DNA of 64,000 nt from Streptosporangium roseum DSM 43021 (GTDB lineage Bacteria > Actinomycetota > Actinomycetes > Streptosporangiales > Streptosporangiaceae). The stretch spans positions 9,052,001-9,116,000 of the forward strand of contig NC_013595.1 in assembly GCF_000024865.1 (NCBI RefSeq). Direction: 5' to 3'. The notes beneath the pieces were generated by a model, which was not told the DNA's origin, did no database searches, and was given only the letters and a program-made list of their open reading frames with translations. A program made the position numbers and the translations under genes. Position 1 is the first letter of the stretch. Each line of letters opens with the position of its first letter. Positions 24,172 to 33,200 of this stretch are shown here, piece by piece.

Positions 24172-25038
24172 GTGCGTGAGGGAAACGGGTCCCGCGCGGC
24201 CGTCCGCCCGGCCGCCGGAGCCGCGGGTGCGGCCGTGCTGGCCGTCCTGGCCATGAGCTCCTCCTGCGGGACCGATGACCCGCCACCCGCCGCGCCACCG
24301 GCCACCTCACCCGCCGCGCCGTCGCCGGCCACCCCGCCGGAGAAGATAAAGCCGGCCCCCGTATCGCCGGCCCAAATGGCGAAATTACCAATTGCCACGA
24401 CTTATGCGACATTACGCCGAGCGCCCCGGGATCCCCGGCCATTCGGAACGGCGAGCGGGATCATCGTCCACCCCAAAGGGAAACAGGTGATCTATTCCCG
24501 TCCCGGTGGACCACCGGTGGCGGTTCTGCCTCCCACGCAGCTGGAGGACCCGACCTGGGTGCCGGTGGTGCAGACGCTGCCGGGATGGGCGCGGATACTG
24601 CTGCCGAGCCGGCCGAACCGGTCCACGGGATGGATCCACACCGGCGACGGCGGGGTTCGCACCGCCCGCAGCACCCATCGGGTCCGGGTCGATCTCGCCG
24701 CCCGCAGGCTCAGGCTGTTCGACGCCGGCCGCAGGACGGGGTCCTGGGCGGTGGCCGTCGGAACCGACCGGACCCCCACCCCGGCGGGGCGCACGTTCCT
24801 GCTCGCCTCCGTGTCCCCGGAGCACCCGACCTACAGTCCGCTGTTCCTCGCGCTCGGCGCGCACTCGGGCGCTCTCAGGACCTTCGCCGGCGGCCCCGCG
24901 ACGATCGCCCTGCACGGCTGGCCGGACAGGGCGGCGTTCGGCCGCGAGGTGAGCTACGGCTGCGTGCGCGTCCCGGCCGCCGCGCTGCGCGCGCTCTCCC
25001 GGGTCCCCCTGGGCACCCCCGTCATGATCACCCGCTAG
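24172..25038 (+). CDS. L,D-transpeptidase (YkuD family), probable lipoprotein
   Basis: This is a 288-residue exported protein. The N-terminus has a hydrophobic core ending in VLAMSSSCGTDD, a possible lipobox with lipidated Cys near residue 32, followed by a Pro/Ala-rich linker. The C-terminal YkuD domain has the HG motif (ALHGWPDR) and the catalytic sequence SYGCVRV, placing the nucleophilic Cys about residue 264. Such enzymes form 3-3 cross-links in peptidoglycan or attach proteins to it. The middle (about 70-160) is an SH3-like or linker segment (PGGPPVAVLPPTQLEDPTWVPV). GTG start with a weak ribosome-binding site. Confidence 0.83.
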   Translation: MREGNGSRAAVRPAAGAAGAAVLAVLAMSSSCGTDDPPPAAPPATSPAAPSPATPPEKIKPAPVSPAQMAKLPIATTYATLRRAPRDPRPFGTASGIIVHPKGKQVIYSRPGGPPVAVLPPTQLEDPTWVPVVQTLPGWARILLPSRPNRSTGWIHTGDGGVRTARSTHRVRVDLAARRLRLFDAGRRTGSWAVAVGTDRTPTPAGRTFLLASVSPEHPTYSPLFLALGAHSGALRTFAGGPATIALHGWPDRAAFGREVSYGCVRVPAAALRALSRVPLGTPVMITR

Positions 25039-25095
25039 CCGCGAGAGGGCCCGGGCCGCCGGCGGGCACCCGTCACGGGCGGGCCGCGCACACCA

Positions 25096-25132
25096 CGGTG
25101 CCCCGCCCCCTCGGCGAGGGAGCGGGGCACCG
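25096..25132. terminator. Hairpin terminator after L,D-transpeptidase gene
   Basis: The 11-bp arms CGGTGCCCCGC (25096-25106) and GCGGGGCACCG (25122-25132) are exact inverted copies. The loop has its own CCCTC/GAGGG stem. It lies between convergent genes ending at 25038 and 25230. Confidence 0.75.
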
Positions 25133-25229
25133 TCACGCCCGGACCGGCTCACGCCGGCCGGCCCCGGCGGCCTCACGCGCCCGTCTCACCCGGAGACCGG
25201 GAAGGCGCGGCACCGCCGGGCCGGGGCCG

Positions 25230-25580
25230 TCACCCCACGTAGCTGATGAGGAAGGGGAGCTGCTCGGCGCCGTCCTCCATCGTGCCGATCGCCCCGTTGG
25301 GGTGGAGCACGACGTTGCCGTCGCCGTAGTTGTCACCCTTCCAGGAGTAGATCCACGCCGGGCCGTCGAGGTACGTGGCGGCGCTGGTGCGCCACACGTC
25401 GGAGGGGAGGTCGGCCAGCTGGTGTCCCTCCCCACGGGAGGCGGCGAAGGCGCGCGCCTCCTCACGGGTCTTCTTCAAACCCTTCCCGTACCAGTACAGG
25501 CGGTATGTCCCCGCGGCGGCCGCGTCGTCCTCCCGCTCGGAGTCGATGGTGATGGGGATCTGCGTCAGCTGTTCGGTCAT
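25230..25580 (-). CDS. Hypothetical protein, 116 residues
   Basis: This is an acidic small protein beginning MTEQLTQIPITIDSERED, with several aromatic residues (YRLYWYGKGLK, WIYSWKGDNYGDGN) and Gly-rich turns in the second half. No signal peptide or membrane segment is seen. I do not recognise a family. GAGGCGG lies upstream of the ATG, and codon choice has strong third-position GC, supporting real coding. A large hairpin at 25618-25682 lies in its leader, 38 bp before the start. Confidence 0.7.
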   Translation of the reverse strand: MTEQLTQIPITIDSEREDDAAAAGTYRLYWYGKGLKKTREEARAFAASRGEGHQLADLPSDVWRTSAATYLDGPAWIYSWKGDNYGDGNVVLHPNGAIGTMEDGAEQLPFLISYVG

Positions 25581-25617
25581 GGCTGTTCCGCCTCTCAGTC
25601 GGGGGAGGCGCGCGAAA

Positions 25618-25682
25618 CACCTCCCCTCCGTTACTCACTGCTGCATTTCCGTTACTGACAGTAGTGAAACGGAGGGGAGGTG
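25618..25682. terminator. Large inverted repeat between gmd and a small gene
   Basis: The 15-bp arms CACCTCCCCTCCGTT (25618-25632) and AACGGAGGGGAGGTG (25668-25682) are exact inverted copies around a 35-nt loop that itself holds two CCGTTACT direct copies (about 25628 and 25649). It could terminate gmd transcription or act as a structured leader for the 116-residue gene. Confidence 0.6.
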
Positions 25683-25702
25683 ATCATCCTCCGGAGGGAG
25701 GA

Positions 25703-25763
25703 CGATCACGGAGCCGGAGCTCAGAGCCAGGAACGATCACGGAGCCGGAGCTCAGGGCCAGGA
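25703..25763. repeat. 31-bp tandem copy of the gmd 3' end
   Basis: A 30-bp segment beginning CGATCACGGAGCCGGAGCTC occurs at 25703-25732 and again at 25734-25763, differing at one base. The second copy includes the gmd stop and last codons. The first is a non-coding duplicate just downstream of the gene. Confidence 0.8.
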
Positions 25764-26780
25764 GGAGTCCTGTTCGGGGTCGCCGCCGTCGGACAGGAGC
25801 TTGACGTCGGACTCGACCATCATCGCGACGAGCTCCTCGAAGGAGACCGACGGCTCCCAGCCGAGCTGGACGCGGGCCTTCTTCGGATCGGCGCAGAGCA
25901 GGTCCACCTCGGCGGGGCGGTGCAGGGACTGGTCGCCGACCACGTGCCGCTCCCAGTCGAGCCCGGCGGCGGCGAAGGCGGCCTCCACCAGCTCACGGAC
26001 GCTGTGGGTACGGCCGGTGCCGATCACGTAGTCCTCCGGCGTGTCCGCCTGCAGCATCAGGTGCATCGCACGGACGTAGTCGCCCGCGTAGCCCCAGTCG
26101 CGGCGGGCCTCCATGTTGCCCAGACGCAGCTCGGTGGCCAGGCCGAGCTTGATCCTGGCCACGCCGAGGGTCACCTTGCGGGTGACGAACTCGGCGCCCC
26201 GGCGCGGGGACTCGTGGTTGAACAGGATTCCCGACACCGCGTACATGCCGTACGACTCGCGGTAGTTCTGGGTCAGGAAGTGGCCGTACGCCTTGGCCAC
26301 GCCGTACGGCGAGCGGGGGTGGAAGGGGGTGATCTCGGTCTGCGGGGTCTCGCGGACCTGGCCGAACATCTCCGACGACGAAGCCTGGTAGAAGCGGATC
26401 TGTCCGGATCCGGCGGCCGTTCGCGAGGACGAGATGCCCGAGCAGACCCGGATGGCCTCCAGCATGCGCAGCACGCCCATGCCCGTGACCTCGGCCGTGA
26501 GCTCGGCCTGCTCCCACGACATCGGCACGAACGAGATGGCACCCAGGTTGTAGACCTCGTCCGGCTGGACCTTCTCCACCGCGGAGATCAGCGAACCCTG
26601 GTCGAGCAGGTCACCCCGGACGAGCTGGACGTCCTGCAGGAGCTTGCGCACCCGGGAGACGCGCGGGTTGGCCTGCCCCCGGACCAGGCCCCACACCTCG
26701 TACCCCTCACTCAGCAGGCACTCGGCCAGATAGGAACCGTCCTGCCCGGTGATACCGGTGATCAGTGCGCGCCTGGCCAA
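25752..26780 (-). CDS. gmd: GDP-mannose 4,6-dehydratase
   Basis: This is a 342-residue extended SDR. The N-terminal TGITGQDGSYLAE is the GDP-mannose dehydratase form of the NAD(P)-binding motif. The catalytic region has SSSEMFG and YGVAK (Tyr/Lys), and GILFNHESPRRGAEFVTRK is a strong family hallmark. It converts GDP-D-mannose to GDP-4-keto-6-deoxymannose, precursor of GDP-L-fucose, GDP-rhamnose and related sugars. The TTG start is backed by AAGGAGG. No epimerase/reductase partner is next to it. It is divergent from the GT4 glycosyltransferase unit, which may use its product. Confidence 0.93.
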   Translation of the reverse strand: MARRALITGITGQDGSYLAECLLSEGYEVWGLVRGQANPRVSRVRKLLQDVQLVRGDLLDQGSLISAVEKVQPDEVYNLGAISFVPMSWEQAELTAEVTGMGVLRMLEAIRVCSGISSSRTAAGSGQIRFYQASSSEMFGQVRETPQTEITPFHPRSPYGVAKAYGHFLTQNYRESYGMYAVSGILFNHESPRRGAEFVTRKVTLGVARIKLGLATELRLGNMEARRDWGYAGDYVRAMHLMLQADTPEDYVIGTGRTHSVRELVEAAFAAAGLDWERHVVGDQSLHRPAEVDLLCADPKKARVQLGWEPSVSFEELVAMMVESDVKLLSDGGDPEQDSSWP

Positions 26781-26838
26781 CGCGTCCTCCTTGTTCGTCG
26801 AGCGGACCTTTTACCACTGATTGGCGAATGTACCGCCA

Positions 26839-26854
26839 TGCCCATGGATGGGCA
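26839..26854. promoter_or_regulatory. Inverted repeat in gmd/GT4 divergent promoter region
   Basis: TGCCCAT and ATGGGCA are exact inverted copies with a 2-bp centre, 59-74 bp upstream of gmd. It is a candidate operator. The 277-bp gap 26781-27057 has no gene and is relatively AT-rich. Confidence 0.45.
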
Positions 26855-26875
26855 CCATGTCGGCTGGAGCACGAC

Positions 26876-26889
26876 TAGAACGCGTTTCA
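26876..26889. promoter_or_regulatory. KstR-like box upstream of gmd
   Basis: TAGAACGCGTTTCA fits TNNAACNNGTTNNA, as at 14989 and 59446, but is not a full palindrome in the variable positions. A related element, TGTTC-TAG-GAACA, lies at about 26939-26951. The match may be by chance. Confidence 0.35.
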
Positions 26890-27057
26890 CCGAATCTTGC
26901 TCGGTCAGGGTAACGTCGCAGTTCGGACCCAGTGCGACATGTTCTAGGAACAATTACACGCCGGGTCCAAGAGAGCTACCGAATGGTAGGGTCCGAGTAC
27001 TAAGGTCATCTTTCACGGTACCTGTCCCCTTCCGGACAGGGTGAGGAAGGGGTTGCC

Positions 27058-28302
27058 GTGCCAGGTGCGGACTCACTGCGGATCGCGCTGCTGTCCTACC
27101 GCAGCAAGCCGACCTGTGGTGGCCAGGGCGTCTACCTGCGTCATCTCAGCCGCGAGCTGGTCGCCCTCGGGCATCACGTCGAAGTCTTCTCCGGCCAGCC
27201 GTACCCGGAGCTCGACGAGGGCGTCATCCTCAACAAGGTCCCCAGCCTGGACCTGTACCGCGACGAGGACCCCTTCCGCACCCCCAAGCCGCATGAGTAC
27301 CGCGACTGGATCGACTGCCTCGAAGTCGCGACCATGTGGACCGCCGGATTCCCCGAGCCGCTGACCTTCACCCTCCGGGCGCACCGCGAGCTGAAGAAGC
27401 GCGTCGGCGACTTCGACGTGGTGCAGGACAACCAGACGCTCGGCTACGGCCTGCTCGGCATCCAGAAGCTGTTCCCCGTGGTCGGCACCATCCACCACCC
27501 GATCAGCGTGGACCGGCGGATCGAGCTGAAGGCCGCGCCGCTGCGCAAGAAGCTCTCGCTCAGAAGGTGGTACGGCTTCGTCCGGATGCAGGCCAAGGTC
27601 GCGCCCAGGCTGAACCCGATCCTGACCGTCAGCGAGTCCTCACTGGCCGACATCCACCGCGACTTCAACGTGCCCCAGGCCAACATGCGGCTCATCCCGC
27701 TCGGCGTGGACACCCGCTACTTCCACCCCCGTCCGGAGATGCCCAAACGGCCGGGCTCGATCGTCGCGGTGGCCAGCGCCGACTCCCCGATGAAGGGCGT
27801 CTCGACGCTGCTGCGGGCGGTGGCGAAGCTCGCCACCGAGCGGGACGTGAACCTGACCGTGGTCAGCAAGCCCACCCCCGGCGGCCCGACGGAGAAGCTG
27901 GTCGCCGAGCTCTCCCTGCACGACCGGGTGACGTTCGTGCACGGCATCTCCGACACCGCGCTGGGCGAGCTGATCGCCACCTCGGAGATCTCGGTCGTGC
28001 CCTCCCTCTACGAGGGCTTCTCACTGCCGGCCGTCGAGCACATGGCCTGCGGCACCCCGCTGGTCGCCAGCCGCACCGGCGCGCTGCCCGAGGTCGTCGG
28101 CGACGCGGCCGTCCAGGTGGCCCCCGGCGACCCCGAGGAACTGGCCGCAGTCCTGCGCCGCCTGCACGACTCCCCCGAGGAGCGGGCCGCGGTGGGCAGG
28201 AAGGGCTACGAGCGGGCCATGGAGCGCTACACCTGGAACGTCGTCGCCCAGCGGACCGTGGAGGCCTACCACGAGGCCATCCAGGCCCGCCGCGCGAAGT
28301 GA
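27058..28302 (+). CDS. GT4 family glycosyltransferase
   Basis: This is a 414-residue GT-B glycosyltransferase. The acceptor domain begins SLRIALLSYRSKPTCGGQGVYLRHLSRELVALGHHV with the GGQG loop. The donor domain has VVPSLYEGFSLPAVEHMACGTPLVAS, the E-x7-E motif of GT4 (GFSLPAVE). Typical acceptors are lipid-linked sugars or polysaccharides. The GTG start has GAGGAAGGGG upstream. It begins a unit with a methyltransferase (46 bp later) and an alpha/alpha-barrel protein, so the three may build or modify one cell-surface glycolipid or glycan. Confidence 0.87.
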   Translation: MPGADSLRIALLSYRSKPTCGGQGVYLRHLSRELVALGHHVEVFSGQPYPELDEGVILNKVPSLDLYRDEDPFRTPKPHEYRDWIDCLEVATMWTAGFPEPLTFTLRAHRELKKRVGDFDVVQDNQTLGYGLLGIQKLFPVVGTIHHPISVDRRIELKAAPLRKKLSLRRWYGFVRMQAKVAPRLNPILTVSESSLADIHRDFNVPQANMRLIPLGVDTRYFHPRPEMPKRPGSIVAVASADSPMKGVSTLLRAVAKLATERDVNLTVVSKPTPGGPTEKLVAELSLHDRVTFVHGISDTALGELIATSEISVVPSLYEGFSLPAVEHMACGTPLVASRTGALPEVVGDAAVQVAPGDPEELAAVLRRLHDSPEERAAVGRKGYERAMERYTWNVVAQRTVEAYHEAIQARRAK

Positions 28303-28348
28303 CCGATCTCAACCCGATTCATCTCAAAAGGCTCAAGAGGAGCGGCGA

Positions 28349-29062
28349 GTGCTGACTGTCGACTTCGGCCGGTTGCCCGTGGGGCCCGGAACCCGAGTTC
28401 TGGACCTGGGCTGCGGCGGCGGACGGCACGCGTTCGAGGTGCTGCGCCGGGGTGCCGACGTTGTGGCCTTCGACATGGACGCCGAGGAGCTGGAGGGCGT
28501 GGCGAGCATGTTCGCCGCGATGGACAAGGCCGGCGAGGTGCCCCCGGGCGCGACGGCCGAGACCGTGACCGGCGACGCGCTCAAGATGCCGTTCGAGGAC
28601 GCGAGCTTCGACCGGGTGATCGCGGCCGAGGTGCTGGAGCACATCCCCGACGACATGGCCGCGATGCGGGAGATCTTCCGGGTGCTCAAGCCGGGCGGAC
28701 GGGCGGCCATCACCGTGCCGAGCTTCCTGCCGGAGCGGATCTGCTGGGCTCTGGACGAGGCCTACCACACCGCCCCCGGCGGGCATGTCCGCATCTACAC
28801 GCTGGCCGAGCTGAGCGCCAAGCTGAAGTCGATCGGCATGGAGATCGGCCCGCACCACCACGCCCACGGCCTGCACGCGCCGTACTGGTGGATCAAGTGC
28901 GCGGTCGGCGTCAACAACGACGACCACCCGCTGGCCAAGGCCTACCACGAGATCCTGGTCTGGGACATCATGAAGCGCCCGGCCGCGACCAGGATCGCCG
29001 AGGCGGTGCTCAACCCGCTCATCGGCAAGAGCGTGGTGCTCTACGTCCGGAAACCTGCATGA
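28349..29062 (+). CDS. Class I SAM-dependent methyltransferase
   Basis: This is a 237-residue methyltransferase with motif I VLDLGCGGGRHAFE, acidic motif II VVAFDMDAEEL, and the post-I block DRVIAAEVLEHIPDD, followed by REIFRVLKPGGRAAI. The C-terminal part (HHHAHGLHAPYWWIKCAVG) is unusual for its His cluster and may bind a substrate. GTG start behind GAGGAG. It sits between the GT4 gene and the alpha/alpha-barrel gene, so its acceptor is probably the same glycan or lipid intermediate. Confidence 0.85.
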   Translation: MLTVDFGRLPVGPGTRVLDLGCGGGRHAFEVLRRGADVVAFDMDAEELEGVASMFAAMDKAGEVPPGATAETVTGDALKMPFEDASFDRVIAAEVLEHIPDDMAAMREIFRVLKPGGRAAITVPSFLPERICWALDEAYHTAPGGHVRIYTLAELSAKLKSIGMEIGPHHHAHGLHAPYWWIKCAVGVNNDDHPLAKAYHEILVWDIMKRPAATRIAEAVLNPLIGKSVVLYVRKPA

Positions 29063-29123
29063 TCTACTGGGAGCGCGGTGGCCCGCCGAGGGACGGAGCA
29101 GGCGGCGGAGCGGATGAGGAGCG

Positions 29124-30176
29124 GTGAGCGACCAGTTGAGGTGGGAGCAGGTCGTCCAGACCGCTCAGAGCATCGCCGCCGTGCAGGAGTCCGACGGCGG
29201 CATCCCGTGGCCCGAGGGACACGTGGACGCCTGGAACCACGTCGAATGCCTGATGGCGATGAGCGTGGCCGGGCTGACCGGGCCGGTCCGCAAGGGTTAT
29301 GACTGGCTGGTCCGCACCCAGCGGGCCGACGGCTCCTGGCCGATGAAGCTGGTCGGGGGCAGGGCGGTCGAGCAGGGCGGGGAGTCCAACCACGCCGCCT
29401 ACGTCGCGGTCGGCGCCTGGCACGAGCTGCTGGTCACCGGGGACGAGGACTTCGCCCGCGAGATGTGGCCGGTCGTCCGGTCGGCGCTGGACTTCGTGGT
29501 GGAGCTGCAGACCACCCGGGGCGAGATCGTCTGGGAGCGGGCGGCCGACGGCAGGCCCGCCCGGTACGCCCTGCTGACCGGCTGCGCCTCCATCTACCAG
29601 GGGCTGCGCAGCGGTGTGCTGCTGGGTGAGCAGCTCAGCGATCCGCAGCCCGACTGGGAGCTCGCGGCCGACCAGCTCGGCCACGTGCTCGCCGCCCACC
29701 CCGAGGCGTTCGCCGACAAGAGCCGCTTCTCGATGGACTGGTACTACCCGATCCTGGGCGGCGCGGTGCGCGGTCCGGCGGCCCGCGCGCGGCTGGCCGA
29801 GGAGTGGGACACGTTCGTGGAGCCGGGCCTCGGCATCCGCTGCGTCTCCGACCAGCCGTGGGTGACCGGCGCCGAGTCGTGCGAGCTGGTGCTCACCCTG
29901 GACGCCGTGGGCGACCGGGACCGGGCGCTGAAGCTCTTCGCCGACATGCAGCACCTGCGGCACGAGGACGGCTCCTACTGGACCGGCTGGCAGTTCGTGA
30001 ACGAGAAGTGGTTCCCGCACGAGCGCTCCGCCTACACCGCGGCCGCCGTGGTGCTCGCCGCCGACGCGCTGACCGAGCACACCGCCGCCTCGGGCATCTT
30101 CCGGGACGCGGGCAGATACGTGACGGACCGTCCCACGTCGGCCTGCGGCTGCAGCCACGCCGGTTCACGGGCCTGA
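29124..30176 (+). CDS. Prenyltransferase/squalene-cyclase-like alpha/alpha-barrel protein
   Basis: This is a 350-residue protein with repeated W-bearing helix-hairpins: GGIPWPEGHVDAWNHVECLMAM, GYDWLVRTQRADGSWPMKL, LFADMQHLRHEDGSYWTGWQF. The QxxDGSW-type motif is the QW-like signature of terpene cyclases and prenyltransferases, although the acidic catalytic motif of cyclases (DxDD) is absent. The same fold also occurs in glycosidases. It is probably soluble. It ends with a Cys-containing tail (SACGCSHAG). It is the third gene of the GT4/methyltransferase unit, with GTG start inside a GAGGAGCGG context. Confidence 0.72.
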   Translation: MSDQLRWEQVVQTAQSIAAVQESDGGIPWPEGHVDAWNHVECLMAMSVAGLTGPVRKGYDWLVRTQRADGSWPMKLVGGRAVEQGGESNHAAYVAVGAWHELLVTGDEDFAREMWPVVRSALDFVVELQTTRGEIVWERAADGRPARYALLTGCASIYQGLRSGVLLGEQLSDPQPDWELAADQLGHVLAAHPEAFADKSRFSMDWYYPILGGAVRGPAARARLAEEWDTFVEPGLGIRCVSDQPWVTGAESCELVLTLDAVGDRDRALKLFADMQHLRHEDGSYWTGWQFVNEKWFPHERSAYTAAAVVLAADALTEHTAASGIFRDAGRYVTDRPTSACGCSHAGSRA

Positions 30177-30192
30177 CCGGCGCCCCCGCGGC

Positions 30193-30237
30193 GCCTGCCG
30201 GGCCCCGCGGGACTCTCCGTCCCCGGGGCCGGCGGGC
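30193..30237. terminator. Bidirectional hairpin between convergent genes
   Basis: A GC-rich inverted repeat (GCCTGCCGG..CCCCG against CCCCGGGGCCGGCGGGC) fills the 64-bp gap between gene ends at 30176 and 30241. One bulge interrupts the stem. Confidence 0.6.
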
Positions 30238-30240
30238 CCG

Positions 30241-33200
30241 TCACGTCCTCAGGAGCACCGGGCCGAACAGTCCCGTGACCCGCTGGCCGGGGAAGACGAA
30301 GTGGGTGGGGCTGACCGCGTCGAGGTAGGGGGCGAGGGTGCCGAGCACGAGGATCTCGACCGTGTTCTCCCCCTCGTCCAGAGACAGGTCGAAGACGTAC
30401 GGCCAGCAGACGCGCACCCCGGCCGGGCGCCCGTTCACGGTGACCTCCGCCGTGCCGCGCACCCGTCCCAGGTCGAGTTCGGCCCGCCCGCGCTCCCCCG
30501 CGGGTCCGGGTCCCGCGAGTCCCGGCCGCCCCGCCGGGGAGGCGGGGAGCCGGACGACGGTGCGGTAGCGGACGCCGCCGCTGTACCCGGCCAGCCCCTG
30601 CGCCTCCCAGTCGCCCAGCTTGATCCGTCCGGGTCCGCAGGCGAACCTGACCGGTCCTGCCAGGGCCGCGCCGCCCTGGAAGCCGGGGCGGGTGGTGACC
30701 AGGAGCTCGGCCCGGCGGGCCGAGCCGTCGAGGACGGCGGGCAGAGCCGACTCCACGCCGTCGACGAGCACCCGGACCGGACCGTGGGCGTCGGCCTCCA
30801 TCAGCGTCGCGCCGGGCGGGACGTCCACCCGGAACCGCTCGACCCGTTCCGCCGCGCCGGGCACCGCGAAGATCGCGGGCAGGGCGGTGGCGCGGGAGTC
30901 GATCCACCCGGCCCCGGGGAGGGGATGCGGACGGGGACGCAGGTGGAGGGCGGCGGGGTCGCCGTGCTGGCGCCGCCGTACGCCGGGGCGGCTCGTCCAG
31001 CCGGGGCCGGAGACCACCAGGCCGTCGGCCAGCACCGCCCCGTCCGACTCCACGCGGACGGTGTTGGGACCGGGACGGAGCAGGTGCGACACGTCGTAGC
31101 GGCGCACGCGCGGGATGTCCGCCTCGGCGTACGGGTCGAACCCGCCCTGCCTGCCGGCCTCGGTGCCGTTCACCAGCACCATGCAGGGTGAGGTGGAGGC
31201 GATCTGGAGGACGTGCTCGCCGTCCTCCCCGCCCTCACCGGCCCGCACGACCGTCTCCAGCACCGGACCGGCGATCCACTCGGGCCTGCGCGCGGCCCCG
31301 GGATCCGCGGTGAAGGACACGTGCGCCCGCAGCGTGAGGTCCTCGTCGGGGACCAGCCGGAGTTCCAGCACGTGCTCGCCGGGCTCGACCGGGCTCAGGC
31401 CGACGGCGAGGTACCCGGAGTCGTCGAGCGGCAGCTCCCTGCCGTCCACCCGGACCTCTTTCGCCGCCGCCGCGCCGACGACGAGCCTGGCCTCCGGCGT
31501 GCCGGGCACGGTGACGCTCGCGCGGAACCAGACGGGCCGGCCCGCGGGGACGGGGCCGAAGTCGAGGAACTCCTCGGGGACGTGCCCCTTCGGGCCGAGC
31601 GTGTCGCGGTGGATCGGATCCTTGTGCAGGCCGCGCGAGGTCGACCAGACCGCGGGACGCCAGTCGCCGTCGCCGGTCCGCCACAGCCCGTGCGGGCCGA
31701 ACGTCGCGTGGACGGGGTCGCCGTCCGGAGTCTCCAGCGTCCACCGCTCGACCGTCGCGGACGTGCCGAAGTCGCCCCAGGTGTCGTCCAGCGTCGGCAC
31801 CAGCTCCATGTCCCACTCGTCGCCGAGGTCGATCTCACGCGTGTACGGCGTGCGTGACTCCGGGGCCGCCGTCTCCCCCGTCTCGGGGACCGTCCCCTGG
31901 CCGGGGAACAGCAGCAGGGCGGCGGGGCCGTCTTCGAAGGGGACCGTCACCTCGACGACGCCGTCGTCGAGCGTGTACGGCAGGGGGCGGACCTCGCCGC
32001 TGAAAGGGCTGGCCAGCAGGGGTGTTCCCGTGACGTCACGGACCCGGACCCGCATCTCCCGCCGGTAGCGGCCGGAGTCGAAGTCGCAGGTCGCGTCCAG
32101 CCAGCCCAGCTCGACGCCGCGCTCCTCCGGCCTGCCGACGCCGATCTCGCTCGCCCTCGGGAAGGCCGCGGTCAGGAAGACCACGGTCGTGCCGTCCACC
32201 TCGCGCACCAGCGGCGGGACGGGTGCCTCGACCCGGGGGACGTGCCCCGCCAGCGCCTCCCCGAGATCCGCGGCCGAGGCGACAAGGCGAGCCGCGCCGC
32301 GCCCGCGACCCGCTCCGGAGCCGCGCCCGGATCCACCGGCCGGGCCCTCCCCCGGTCCCGCCGTGGGACCGCCCTCGGGACCGCCCTCGAAGTGGCGGCG
32401 GAGTCGCGGGGAGTCCGGGAGCGCCCCGACGGCGACCAGCAGGCCGCCGTCCGCCACGAACCCGTCCAGCCGCTCGGCGGTCCCCTCGTCGAGGACGGTG
32501 GCCGCCGGGAGGATGACGACCCCGTACGACTCGGTGGACACCGCGAGCCTGCCGTCCGAGACCACCGCACGCCGGACGGACTCCTCGTCGATCACGTCGG
32601 CGTCGAGGCAGAGCCGGTCGAGCGCTCCGGGCACGGTCTGGAACCAGGCCATGTCGCCCACGAGCTCCCGGTAGACCCGCTGCGCCCGCGCCGCGTCCCC
32701 GTCGCCCGCGCCGCCCGCCTGGGCGGTGGCCGCGGGGAACAGGACCGCGACGTCGCAGAGGTGGCGGCCCAGGGAGAGGACCGCGCACAGGCGGGTGACC
32801 GCGTCGGCGAAGACGCGGTGGTGCCGCCAGTACGGCTGGCGCCAGTCGGTCGACGGCGGCGCCCACTCCCACCAGCCGGCCCTCGTCGTGTAGTAGACCG
32901 CGTGCGGGTTGTAGAGGTTGGCGCCCGCCCGCAGCCAGGGCAGCAGCCAGTCGAACGTCTCCTCCAGCGTGCCGCCCCAGCCGCTGGAGTGGAACGCCTC
33001 GATCCACGTGCGGGGCCGGCCGTACAGGTGGGCGAGGGAGGAGTGCACCCGCGCGTCTCCGTGGTGGTCGGAGCCGGGCGCGCTGAACCAGCGGTGCGTG
33101 CGCGTGTAGTCGGCGTACAGCTCGACACCCTCCACCGGGTGCCCCGCGCGGGCCGGGTCCTGCTGGTCGCAGCCGTTGAGCAGCCCGTGCTCGGCGTGCC

